Assembly (NCBI GenBank): GCA_910587495.1
Contig: CAJUMT010000005.1
Location: 1 to 44,702, forward strand
DNA length: 44,702 nucleotides
Direction: 5' to 3'
Origin: an uncultured Lachnospiraceae bacterium
GTDB lineage: Bacteria > Bacillota_A > Clostridia > Lachnospirales > Lachnospiraceae
Within the stretch, counting starts at the first letter, position 1, and each line of letters opens with the position of its first letter. Positions 1 to 7,858 of this stretch are shown piece by piece. The position numbers and the translations under genes are program-made. The notes beneath the pieces are model-generated. The model had not been told where the DNA came from. It worked only from the letters and a program-made list of their open reading frames with translations, and made no database searches.

Positions 1-841
1 ATAGATAGAATGGTGTTTTTTTGCAATATTCAGAAAGACGCTGAAGTACGTTGTCATCTCCATTTGTTCTTACAAAGTCTGTGAACTCATCCCATACAAA
101 TATAATGCCGGTATCTTTAAGATTGTTTCCAGCGACAATGTCGGCAATCCAGTTTTCAAAATTATCAACTGATGCAAACATGGCCCAGCCATTTTCACGA
201 CAAACATCCGCAACTAAGCTGCAAGCCTTCAAATCCCCATTCAATACATCCTGCTGAAACTCTTCAAAATCATCATAATATGACTTAGTAAAGAAATGAG
301 AATCAGAGAAAATTGCTTCCCAATTGTAGCGGTTATCGGCAACTATTCGCTGAGCTTCGCTTACTAATGATGTTTTCCCATAGTAGGCTTGATCCTTGAA
401 TTTTTCCTTCAAAGCCTTACGAATCTCCATCTCCATTTCCATCATAAGGCTTATTCCACTGTTAATCCCAGTTACGCCACTCTTCCAAACGACAAGATAG
501 TCACCCTTGTTTCTTATGGACATAAATTTATTTTTATAAGGCGTCAGCAATTTTTTTCTGTCAAAGAACTCCTCTATGTTTTTCTGAGTATCTGTAAACA
601 GATGCTTCAAAACAATAGCAGCATAACTTTTGCCAGTTCCATAAGTTCCATGAATCCAAAATGATCTTCTCTGGTCGGGATTTTCCATTTTGAAACTGCT
701 GCAGATTTTTTCTACAGCTTCCTTCATATCCTCATGCACAATGTACTCTTGCCACAAATTCGGGTTCCGTTCCTCGCTTCGAAGATCCACAACTGATTCA
801 TAACCCGGGCGAAGTTCTATATATTTACTATACTTGGCCAT
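1..841 (-). CDS. PglY/BrxC/SspC-type P-loop ATPase, N-terminal part (runs off the window)
   Basis: This is the first 280 residues of a large ATPase whose 3' end lies left of base 1. A Walker A motif GTYGTGKS sits at about residues 65-72, and a hydrophobic strand ending in WDEF at about 250-253 is a good Walker B. The block before the P-loop (YIVHEDMKEAVEKICSSF, then FWIHGTYGTGKS) resembles the opening of the large ATPases of BREX (BrxC/PglY) and of Ssp systems, where the ATPase is needed for DNA modification or defence. The start ATG follows GGAGGAG by nine bases and lies 5 bases after the stop of the upstream PAPS-reductase fusion, so the two are one operon. The family assignment is from memory of motif layout. 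A Dnd-associated or other STAND-like ATPase is possible. Confidence 0.72.
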   Translation of the reverse strand, partial: MAKYSKYIELRPGYESVVDLRSEERNPNLWQEYIVHEDMKEAVEKICSSFKMENPDQRRSFWIHGTYGTGKSYAAIVLKHLFTDTQKNIEEFFDRKKLLTPYKNKFMSIRNKGDYLVVWKSGVTGINSGISLMMEMEMEIRKALKEKFKDQAYYGKTSLVSEAQRIVADNRYNWEAIFSDSHFFTKSYYDDFEEFQQDVLNGDLKACSLVADVCRENGWAMFASVDNFENWIADIVAGNNLKDTGIIFVWDEFTDFVRTNGDDNVLQRLSEYCKKTPFYL

Positions 842-846
842 GTTTT

Positions 847-3189
847 TTACTCCTCCCGCTGCAACGCCAAATCTATAACATCTAATGTTGTCTTCTCTCT
901 GAAAAGAATGACATTGTCCAAGTTGACCTGAAACGATACTCGAATAAAGTCTTCAAACTGTAAAGCAAGAGATTGCAAAATTTCTTTTAAATCCTCTGGC
1001 GCGATTCCGAAAATAGCTCCCGGATCTACTCCCAGTGCCTTCTCATTACTTCTTGCTTCAATCATCTGACGAAGAGAAAATGTATAATTCTCCGTTTTCT
1101 CCGCCCATTTATATAATGCATACAAGATTGCGATTGCATCCGGGCTTTCCCAGCCCTTTTTCACATATTTATAAGAATTGCCAGAAGGAATCGGTATTCC
1201 CTGTTTTAAATTAGATCCTATAGGGCTGTGCCTTAATATCTCTAATAACGCTGTTACAGCATTATCTCTTGTTGATGTCGTATAATCATCTCCAAGCATG
1301 AAAACCAAATCGTTTTTTTCATATGTTTCTCCGGCAGGTGCATAAAGCATGTACCATTTGCAGATAACCGAATTGTAAGCCAAGTTTGCCCAGATAATTG
1401 CCCATACTAATGGATTAAATGCACCAAGAGGTTCAATCTTTTTGAAAAGCTCCGTTGGCATACCTGACTGTTCTCCCTGATTTGAAGGATATATAAATTC
1501 TGCCTCTCTTAACCAGACCTTCAAGGCATCATATTGACGATTTCCAAGCTTCCCCATACTGAAGCAATCAGAACCATAGTCAAAAAAATGATCAAGGAAT
1601 TCTCTTCTCAATCCGAAATGCTGATATCTATTCATACCTTTTAAATCCATACCACTACCTCCCGTTGTAGATAAAGATTTTGCCGCCAAACATCCCTTGC
1701 TACCGGTAAATTCAATACAGTTGTAGCAATGGATACATTTATCTTCCCGTATAAAAATCTTTCCATCTTCATCAATCAAAAATGCATCCTTAGGACATTG
1801 AACACTACATGCTTTGCAGCCAAAACAATATGCGACTTTATTGGCTACACCTCGCAGATGGCTCAGAACGAATCTATCCATTTTTTTAAACGGAGAATAA
1901 CTTACTTCCGTTCCATCCTTTGAAATTTCAAATTCAAATTCCTGATTTGAAATTATTTGAATTCCTTTGTTATCTACTCTTTCTACAGTTGGTCCTAAAA
2001 TTGCTGCAACATCTAACCAATTCTGTGTATACTTTGCAAAGCTGAAAGTCAGCCTATCGTTCCGCACTGTCTCTGTGATTCTATTCCCGCCATTGGGCAG
2101 ACCTCTGCCGCCCATCCTTGCTTTCCAGCCACCTTGTTCTATGAACTTTTTCCTTTCACTTTCTGGCTTTGTTCTTTCTGCATATTTTTCAACTTTATCA
2201 AGAAGAGGCTGAACCTCATCACGATACAAGTCATTCGCAATTCCATCCCACCAACTGGATGACATAGGGCAAACCATGCACCCTACTCTAAAGAGGCCTT
2301 GCCTATATGCATCATTAAACAATATGTCTTCATGCAAAAGATAAAGATATAGCTCCGCCGTATTCCATTTTAAAATAGGACTGCAATTAACCTGGTTAAT
2401 ATTCTTTGCTCCTACGCTTATCTCAGAGTAAGTGGCTCTTTGCGCACTTTCTTCGGCTCTGACTCCGTCATATACAACCGCTTTTATTTCATAATTATTG
2501 GTCAATTCACGAAGCGTTAAAATAGTTGGTACTGACTTGTGTACCTGACAGCACCATCGCATCCTTCTGCCTGGTGGTCCAAATTCCTCCCAGCTTTCAA
2601 GAGGATCCAGATGGCTTTTTGCCTCCACAAAGCGCAATTCCGGCCACTGTTTTTTTGCTCTTTCAACTGAGTTTAATGTTGCCTTTAGCTCCATACCGGT
2701 ATTGCTGAAAACAACGTAATACTCGGAAGGAGATAACTCTCGGCGAACCAAGTCCAGCAATAGAAGCGAATCTTTTCCTCCACTAAATGCAACGGCAAAG
2801 GCATAGCCCTTTTTCTTATACTCTTCAAAAGTGTTCCTGATCAGATCTCTCGACGTGCGAATAAGGCCCAGCATAAGTTCTTCATTTTGATCCCACAAGT
2901 CATCAATGTTGATGGGCGTTAAATCTAAATCCTTTTCAACCACTTTGATTTTCGGCTTTGTATAAAACCCACCGCCTTTTGCCTCTGCAACCAACTTGCC
3001 GTTCACAATATACCGTCTTATTCCCTCAGCCCATAGTAATGGCGCAGTTGTGTCCGGGTAATTCCAAACCTTATTCAATTCAAAATAATCTAATTCCTCT
3101 TTAAAAACCGGACGTATTTCTTTTTCTATTTTCCCGATTTTACTGAGGGAATATATATTATTCTCTTCAGTCCATTCATATGGGTACAT
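847..3189 (-). CDS. PAPS-reductase-like ATP pyrophosphatase fused to 2[4Fe-4S] ferredoxin and DUF4007-like domain
   Basis: A 780-residue protein with three parts. Residues 130-320 are an adenine-nucleotide alpha-hydrolase (PAPS reductase/DndC/SspD/BrxP type), with PP-loop SGGKDS at 136-141 and cysteines at 213, 214, 304 and 307 that could bind an Fe-S cluster. Residues 455-500 hold two ferredoxin motifs, C455-x2-C-x2-C-x3-C465 and C485-x2-C-x2-C-x8-C500. From about 515 to the end the pattern (FGLRREFLDHFF, then LGNRQYDALKVWL and PTELFKKI) resembles DUF4007, which I recall as the family of the SspB nickase. Such enzymes activate sulfur-transfer chemistry with ATP; here DNA phosphorothioation or BREX-4 modification is the likely role. 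It sits between an unknown 660-residue protein and a P-loop ATPase. The ribosome site is weak (AAGGAATGG, about 10 bases upstream), which suggests coupling to the gene before it. Confidence 0.82.
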   Translation of the reverse strand: MYPYEWTEENNIYSLSKIGKIEKEIRPVFKEELDYFELNKVWNYPDTTAPLLWAEGIRRYIVNGKLVAEAKGGGFYTKPKIKVVEKDLDLTPINIDDLWDQNEELMLGLIRTSRDLIRNTFEEYKKKGYAFAVAFSGGKDSLLLLDLVRRELSPSEYYVVFSNTGMELKATLNSVERAKKQWPELRFVEAKSHLDPLESWEEFGPPGRRMRWCCQVHKSVPTILTLRELTNNYEIKAVVYDGVRAEESAQRATYSEISVGAKNINQVNCSPILKWNTAELYLYLLHEDILFNDAYRQGLFRVGCMVCPMSSSWWDGIANDLYRDEVQPLLDKVEKYAERTKPESERKKFIEQGGWKARMGGRGLPNGGNRITETVRNDRLTFSFAKYTQNWLDVAAILGPTVERVDNKGIQIISNQEFEFEISKDGTEVSYSPFKKMDRFVLSHLRGVANKVAYCFGCKACSVQCPKDAFLIDEDGKIFIREDKCIHCYNCIEFTGSKGCLAAKSLSTTGGSGMDLKGMNRYQHFGLRREFLDHFFDYGSDCFSMGKLGNRQYDALKVWLREAEFIYPSNQGEQSGMPTELFKKIEPLGAFNPLVWAIIWANLAYNSVICKWYMLYAPAGETYEKNDLVFMLGDDYTTSTRDNAVTALLEILRHSPIGSNLKQGIPIPSGNSYKYVKKGWESPDAIAILYALYKWAEKTENYTFSLRQMIEARSNEKALGVDPGAIFGIAPEDLKEILQSLALQFEDFIRVSFQVNLDNVILFREKTTLDVIDLALQREE

Positions 3190-3210
3190 AAATCAGCTAC
3201 CATTCCTTCT

Positions 3211-5193
3211 TTATAGTATCAATACTGATTCACCATCACCTGACCATGCGTATTTCGCACCTGTTACAGATTTCGGCATTATGTAAATCAGCTCATTGCC
3301 TTGAATCATCTGGTAATCTATCAGTCTCTGTCTAAAATCTTCCTTTTCAATTCTGACAGGGAGGCTTATTTCGTGATCTTCCAGAAGTCTTGCATAAACC
3401 AAGTCGCCAAAATTTCCTATTACGGAATCCTCAGGCACCAAGCCTGCTCTGATTGTTTCAAGGCTTTGATTTTCATTCGCAGTTATCAATCTGTACTTTG
3501 GTAAATATTTCTTCACAAGATCCTGCAACAAAGAAAGATTCCACACCAGCCCTCTATTTAAGGCCGGTAACATATCAAACCAGTTGCTACTAATCTCTCT
3601 CAATACAACATATGCAGAATCACGAAACAACTTTGCAATTTGATCATCCACACGATTTAGCCATTCATCGTCTTCAATGATATATTCCGATAAAACATAT
3701 TCTTCATTTCCGTATAACAGCACTTCTTTACTGGTTGCAACAGAGAGCAAACCATTAATATTACGGGTTGGGAGTTTAACCTTCTGTAAATACTCCATGC
3801 ATTGATATTTGCTTAACCTTCCTCCAGACTTCCGCATATACTCCATCAGCACCCCTGGATTTGTCATTGAATATCTCGGTTGATCTTTCCATATATGCTT
3901 ATCTGCGGCGAAGCAATAACTATCTTCTGTTCTAGAAAAAAGATATCTCGCGATTCCATACATTTTCCCCGGTGTATCAATACAATTGTCATTCAAAAAC
4001 ATCCTTAACGAAATTGTCGCAGCTTCCATTAGAACCACATCGTTTGTGTATCCCGCAAATGCGGAAAACTGATTTTCAATTATCTTCCGTAGAGCTTCCT
4101 TGTTTTCAAAAATATCTATTATATTATCAACATGTATATATATTTCCCCGGGTACCTCAACAGCATATTCTTGTTTCCTAAGATACTTGTTTATTAACCA
4201 TATGCTTTTACCCGTCTCATTTGACAATTTACTTAAAGAAATGCCTTCAACATCGACCGCTTTAACTATTTCTTCTATTTCTTCATATGATCCCGAATCT
4301 TGCTGCTCAACAATTCCGATATCAGATATTTCACCATTACAGGACATCATGTACTGTAAATACTTATCGAACGCACCTCGGAATCTGTTATGCGATTGCG
4401 CATTAACCTCTGAAAACTCCTCATCATACATAAGGGTTTTCAATACTTTTTCCAATTCATGAACATCATCAATTGCGTATATGGACTTATCTTTTTTGCA
4501 AATGCTTTGAGCATATGGTGTTGCAGTATTAATAGCCGAAGAGTAGCCTCTGGCAGTAGCGGCAGACAGCTTTTTAACTTCAATTAGCCATTTGGAAAAG
4601 TTCTTCGCTTTTAATTCATTATCATTAGTAACGCTTGGCACTTTATTAATTTCCTTTTTCAAATTCGAGCTGTCTAAATATTCCGAATAGACAGCAATAC
4701 CTGCCGTAACTCCAAGATCATATTTTGAGTTGATGTCCAAGGCATTCTTTTCCCCGAATGAGTAAATCAACCGAGATGCATACTCCAGTTCCTTCCAATG
4801 GACGGCATAAGAGCTTTCTTTGATCCATGTTAGAAAGTGATTGACATCTGTCCCCGCATAAACTTTAGACAAAGCCTGATAATAAATCTCATCGAAAAGC
4901 TTTTTTTCCTCTGCATACATCGTCACTGTGTCAACAAACAGCGTGGATGTATTTTTCATTCCGCTCTTTCCGCCTGTTGCGATATACTGAATTTCATAAA
5001 AGCGCATGTTTATTCCGTTTGTATTTCGGAAGATTTCATCTATCTCTTGATTTTCTTTCTTTGCTTTTTCTCTAAGCTCAACGGAAATTAACTTGACCGC
5101 AGTTTTTCGATCTAGCTTTTTGTTTTCAATCCTATAATAGGCATCAATAAGTAAGGCAGCCTCATATTGATCCCAAGGAACGCGCTTGGCCAT
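3211..5193 (-). CDS. unrecognised 660-residue protein of the defence operon
   Basis: I do not recognise a named family for the whole protein. The N-terminus (about 1-110) has the pattern W..YEAALLIDAY, IDEIFRNTNGINMR, then an Ile-Tyr and Gly-rich stretch. I have the impression of this pattern from restriction-linked proteins of unknown role, but cannot name the family. Residues 194-283 (FSKWLIEVKKLSAATARGYS onward) look like the SAM-like N-terminal DNA-binding fold of tyrosine recombinases, but no catalytic R-H-R-Y domain follows. Residues 305-350 could form a winged helix-turn-helix (ISLSKLSNETGKSIWLINKY). So a DNA-recognition or regulatory subunit is plausible, and this is inference only. 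It begins 5 bases after the XRE gene and ends 21 bases before the PAPS-reductase fusion, all on one strand. No signal peptide, membrane segment or nuclease motif is visible. Confidence 0.75.
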   Translation of the reverse strand: MAKRVPWDQYEAALLIDAYYRIENKKLDRKTAVKLISVELREKAKKENQEIDEIFRNTNGINMRFYEIQYIATGGKSGMKNTSTLFVDTVTMYAEEKKLFDEIYYQALSKVYAGTDVNHFLTWIKESSYAVHWKELEYASRLIYSFGEKNALDINSKYDLGVTAGIAVYSEYLDSSNLKKEINKVPSVTNDNELKAKNFSKWLIEVKKLSAATARGYSSAINTATPYAQSICKKDKSIYAIDDVHELEKVLKTLMYDEEFSEVNAQSHNRFRGAFDKYLQYMMSCNGEISDIGIVEQQDSGSYEEIEEIVKAVDVEGISLSKLSNETGKSIWLINKYLRKQEYAVEVPGEIYIHVDNIIDIFENKEALRKIIENQFSAFAGYTNDVVLMEAATISLRMFLNDNCIDTPGKMYGIARYLFSRTEDSYCFAADKHIWKDQPRYSMTNPGVLMEYMRKSGGRLSKYQCMEYLQKVKLPTRNINGLLSVATSKEVLLYGNEEYVLSEYIIEDDEWLNRVDDQIAKLFRDSAYVVLREISSNWFDMLPALNRGLVWNLSLLQDLVKKYLPKYRLITANENQSLETIRAGLVPEDSVIGNFGDLVYARLLEDHEISLPVRIEKEDFRQRLIDYQMIQGNELIYIMPKSVTGAKYAWSGDGESVLIL

Positions 5194-5198
5194 AACCT

Positions 5199-5411
5199 TT
5201 AATCCTTTTTATCTGGAACGAATTCCATAATGTCATCTGTAGAACAATTTAAGGCATTACAAATCCTTTCTAAAATGTCAGTCGTAACATTTGCCCCATG
5301 GTTAAGCTTGTTTATTGTATAATGACTTATACGAGCTTGCTCTTCGAGATCTTTTTTCTTCATATCCTTGTCTATTAGCAGTTTCCATAATTTTTTATAG
5401 CTCGCTGCCAT
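5199..5411 (-). CDS. Cro/C1-type (XRE) transcriptional regulator
   Basis: A 70-residue single-domain helix-turn-helix protein of the Cro/C1 class: KKDLEEQARISHYTINKLNHG is the HTH core and the C-terminal part (ILERICNALNCSTDDIMEF) is the usual fifth helix. I place the start at the ATG at 5411, six bases behind GGAGG; a GTG at 5417 abuts the ribosome site and is unlikely. It is the first gene of the operon that includes the PAPS-reductase fusion and the ATPase. A consensus promoter and a 9-bp inverted repeat lie just upstream, so it probably represses its own operon, as small XRE proteins of defence islands often do. Confidence 0.88.
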   Translation of the reverse strand: MAASYKKLWKLLIDKDMKKKDLEEQARISHYTINKLNHGANVTTDILERICNALNCSTDDIMEFVPDKKD

Positions 5412-5467
5412 GACCACCCTCCTTTAATGCAAAGATGCACTATGCCCACTATAACCTCAATTTTATT

Positions 5468-5496
5468 ATTTTATCTTTTTTCATGCATTTTGTCAA
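5468..5496 (-). promoter_or_regulatory. sigma-A-type promoter of the defence operon
   Basis: Read on the minus strand: TTGACA (5496-5491), a 17-base spacer, then TAAAAT (5473-5468). This is a near-consensus housekeeping promoter. It lies about 57 bases upstream of the XRE start codon and directly next to the inverted repeat at 5497-5528. Confidence 0.75.
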
Positions 5497-5528
5497 TCCA
5501 AAATGTTTGCTATCACAACCATTTTGGA
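5497..5528. promoter_or_regulatory. 9-bp inverted repeat, candidate operator of the XRE regulator
   Basis: Perfect arms TCCAAAATG and CATTTTGGA separated by 14 bases. The arm nearest the gene abuts the -35 hexamer of the operon promoter, so a protein bound here would touch RNA polymerase. Two half-sites about two helical turns apart fit a pair of XRE dimers or a looped pair. The link to the XRE protein is inference from position. Confidence 0.6.
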
Positions 5529-5557
5529 CAAATTTCCTAATTTTTGTTTTTCAAACA

Positions 5558-5602
5558 AATAACGCACAACAACCATCTTTTCTCTAGCCATTGTGCGTTA
5601 TT
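5558..5602. repeat. 12-bp perfect inverted repeat between the defence operon and the symE locus
   Basis: Arms AATAACGCACAA (5558-5569) and TTGTGCGTTATT (5591-5602) enclose a 21-base loop. It starts 8 bases after the stop of the 90-residue gene, so it could end transcription of the symE locus, but there is no clean T-run (TTATTTGTTTG follows on the minus strand) and the loop is long. It may instead mark the junction of an inserted segment or be a protein-binding site. Confidence 0.55.
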
Positions 5603-5609
5603 GTTCATC

Positions 5610-5882
5610 TTATTTATTTCTACCGTTGATTTGCCACTTGTCGTAACTTTTGATACTCTGGATTGCCTGTTTTAAGCTATTTTTTCTTCCATGCAAATGA
5701 TAGGGATGACTGAATTTATGCTTGTGAAAAACGATGCAGGCAGCTTTCCCTTCAAGTCCTGTACAGTGAATATACCAGTAGTGCCCGGTATTCCGGCTCA
5801 TGACCGTTACATCATACTCATTCGCCATGATGATGTTGAAATACTCCGGATCCAGACATTCCAGATCCTTCGTATCAAACAT
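5610..5882 (-). CDS. small conserved-looking partner protein of SymE
   Basis: A 90-residue protein rich in aromatic residues and histidine (NTGHYWYIHCTGLEGK, FHKHKFSHPYHLHG). I do not recognise a family. Its ATG lies inside the last codons of the SymE-like gene, an 8-base overlap, behind GGAGG at six bases, so the two are translated together. Histidine clusters could bind metal or nucleic acid. No signal peptide or membrane segment is seen. The tight coupling suggests a function with the SymE-like protein, perhaps as partner or antidote; this is inference. Confidence 0.7.
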   Translation of the reverse strand: MFDTKDLECLDPEYFNIIMANEYDVTVMSRNTGHYWYIHCTGLEGKAACIVFHKHKFSHPYHLHGRKNSLKQAIQSIKSYDKWQINGRNK

Positions 5883-6168
5883 CAGCAGCCTCCTTCCCGG
5901 AAGCGTACTCCGTGCTCATCTCTTTCTGGAATCTCTTCCGCAGATCCGCCAGTCCTTTGTCCATGAACGCTTTCTCCGCTTCAGCCGCTGCTGCCCGCTC
6001 AGCGTCCGGTGTAATCACCAGTCTGCCGTCCTCGCAGGTGATGGAAATATAATCTCCGATCTTGAATCCAAGCTCTTCCAGCCACATGCCCTTCAGCATG
6101 ATCGTGGGCGTTTCCTGATACTTATAACCTGACTGTCCATATACCTTAATGCTTCTTTTCTTTGCCAT
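5875..6168 (-). CDS. SymE-like protein (SpoVT/AbrB-fold family)
   Basis: A 97-residue protein. Residues 15-55 carry the SymE pattern: ETPTIMLKGMWLEELGF, then G-x-x-I-x-I and GRLVITPD. In Escherichia coli SymE is an SOS-induced, RNA- and DNA-associated toxin controlled by an antisense RNA; many Firmicute relatives have not been tested. The C-terminal half is an Ala/Glu/Lys-rich helix (ERAAAAEAEKAF) not typical of E. coli SymE. I use the ATG at 6168, eight bases behind GGAGG, rather than an in-frame ATG at 6183 that overlaps that site. A nine-codon leader ORF (MTITKWRKS) ends in TAATG over the start, so translation may be coupled. The next gene overlaps its end by 8 bases. Confidence 0.75.
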   Translation of the reverse strand: MAKKRSIKVYGQSGYKYQETPTIMLKGMWLEELGFKIGDYISITCEDGRLVITPDAERAAAAEAEKAFMDKGLADLRKRFQKEMSTEYASGKEAADV

Positions 6169-6260
6169 TATGATTTCCTCCATTTCGTGATTGTCATTGA
6201 TTGTCTGTTTCCTTCCGTCATCACGTGAGTCAGATCATAGGCACCACCTCCCTTGATGCG

Positions 6261-6296
6261 AAAAGAGCCGCTAATGCTTATTTGCATCAGCAGCTC
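6261..6296 (-). terminator. intrinsic terminator after the rRNA methyltransferase gene
   Basis: On the minus strand a 13-bp stem GAGCTGCTGATGC/GCATTAGCGGCTC with G-U pairs, a 6-base loop, then TTTT. It lies 26 bases after the stop codon. Confidence 0.75.
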
Positions 6297-6321
6297 TTCG
6301 CTTTAAGTTCGGTGTTTTATT

Positions 6322-7797
6322 TTATTCTGAGGCTTTATTCTTCTTCTGTTCGTCCTTGATACGGTAGTAATCTTCCAGATCCACATCGATCTTTACTCTC
6401 GCATCCGGTTTTCGGTTGCTCAGGAGGCACACAGTCTCCACATTCGCCGACCATGGAAACATATCCACACAGCATGCCTTCTCAACCCGATATCCACACC
6501 CCGTCAGCATCTTAAGATCTCTTACCAGACTGGTAGGTTTACAGGAGATATAAACCATCCGCTCCACGCCATAGTCAATAATCCTTCTAAGCGCTTTAGG
6601 ATGAATGCCGTCCCGGGGAGGATCCAATACGATAAAATCCGGCTTTTCTCCGATCGTATCCAGCACTTTTAGTACATCCCCGGCGATAAATTCACAGTTT
6701 GTCAGCCTGTTCTTTGCAGCATTTTCTTTTGCGGCCTCCACAGCTTCCGCCACGATTTCCACCCCAATCACTTTCTTTGCCGTCGGCGCCAGGATTTGCG
6801 CGATGGTTCCCGTTCCGCTGTACAGATCATAGACCACCTGGTCCTTCGTATCCCCTATGTAAGAGCGGGCCGTTTGATAGAGGATTTCCGCTCCCAGAGA
6901 ATTAGTCTGAAAAAAAGAAAATGGTGTAATACGAAAGGTAAGTCCCAGCAGGTTCTCATAAAAGAAATCCTGCCCATAGAGCGTTTCTGTCCTGTCATTT
7001 TGCACCGCATCTGCCAGACTGTCATTTTCTGTATGAAGGATCCCTTTTATCTTCCCTTCCAGCGGAAGTTTAAGCATTCTTTCTTTCCAGGACACAAGAA
7101 GTTCCTGCTCATTTAAATCGCCCAAGCAATCCTTTTGCGTTGTGGTCACCAGATCAGCCAGAATCTCACCTGTCTTTGTTCCTTTTCTAATAAGCAGATG
7201 GCGCAGGTAACCTGTATGCTGCATTTTATGATAAAAGGGTACACTCTGCTCGCGGAAAAAAGCCAATGTTTCTTTTAATATTTTTCCAAAATCCGGCTCT
7301 GCGATCTGGCAGTCGTCCACAGTCACAATATCATAAAAGCTGCCTCTTTTATGCATTCCAAGGGCCAAAGGACCATCTTTTATTTCATCTCCGAAAGAAT
7401 ACTCCATTTTATTACGATAGCCATAAGGGCGCGGGCTTTCCTTTATACCCTCGAATATATAAGAAATGTCCTGACCTGTTAACGCCTGGTCAAGAAGCTC
7501 TTTTATCTGCTGCTCTTTTAATCTAAGCTGTTCTTCGTAGGGCAGATTTTGGTAAGTACAGCCCCCACAATTTTTAAAATGATGACAGCGGGGTTCACAC
7601 TCCAGCGGAGATTTTTCCAGCACTTCCAAAATACGCCCTTCTGCCTTTCCGCTGCGCAATTTACTAACCAAAAAACGTACCTTTTGTCCCGGCACTCCGT
7701 TTTTTACAATCACTGTCTCACCTTCTGTTTCAATCCTGCATTTATTAGGAAATGAAATCCTTTGAATCACGCCTTCATAAATCTGTCCCTTTTTCAT
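6322..7797 (-). CDS. rlmD: 23S rRNA (uracil-C5)-methyltransferase, TrmA/RumA family
   Basis: A 491-residue SAM-dependent enzyme that methylates a uracil of 23S rRNA (U1939 and/or U747 in E. coli numbering; in Firmicutes one enzyme may do both, RlmCD). Seen here: an N-terminal TRAM domain (about 1-60), the Fe-S cysteines C71, C77 and C80 in CHHFKNCGGC with a further Cys near residue 165, the SAM motif DLYSGTGTIAQ, the motif LDPPRDGIHPKAL, and the catalytic cysteine in YISCKPTSLVRDL. Length fits the family, with a charged 25-residue tail added. The start ATG is six bases behind AGGAGG. It lies downstream of the acidic membrane protein gene but after a terminator, so it probably has its own transcript. 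It ends in a clear terminator. Confidence 0.92.
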   Translation of the reverse strand: MKKGQIYEGVIQRISFPNKCRIETEGETVIVKNGVPGQKVRFLVSKLRSGKAEGRILEVLEKSPLECEPRCHHFKNCGGCTYQNLPYEEQLRLKEQQIKELLDQALTGQDISYIFEGIKESPRPYGYRNKMEYSFGDEIKDGPLALGMHKRGSFYDIVTVDDCQIAEPDFGKILKETLAFFREQSVPFYHKMQHTGYLRHLLIRKGTKTGEILADLVTTTQKDCLGDLNEQELLVSWKERMLKLPLEGKIKGILHTENDSLADAVQNDRTETLYGQDFFYENLLGLTFRITPFSFFQTNSLGAEILYQTARSYIGDTKDQVVYDLYSGTGTIAQILAPTAKKVIGVEIVAEAVEAAKENAAKNRLTNCEFIAGDVLKVLDTIGEKPDFIVLDPPRDGIHPKALRRIIDYGVERMVYISCKPTSLVRDLKMLTGCGYRVEKACCVDMFPWSANVETVCLLSNRKPDARVKIDVDLEDYYRIKDEQKKNKASE

Positions 7798-7823
7798 CTA
7801 GATCCTCCTGAAATCCTATATTT

Positions 7824-7852
7824 AAAAAGGGCTGTCTATGCGACAACCCTTT
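7824..7852 (-). terminator. intrinsic terminator after the acidic membrane protein gene
   Basis: Minus-strand stem AAGGGTTGTC/GACAGCCCTT with a 5-base loop, followed by TTT and A/T-rich bases. It starts 7 bases after the stop codon at 7859. Confidence 0.75.
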
Positions 7853-7858
7853 ATCTGT

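Noticed and set aside
3301..5091. several plus-strand frames inside the 660-residue gene
   Set aside because: Short, without ribosome sites, and antisense to a gene fixed by operon spacing.
5412..5417. GTG start for the XRE regulator two codons upstream
   Set aside because: GGAGG abuts that GTG with no spacing; the ATG at 5411 has the normal six-base spacing.
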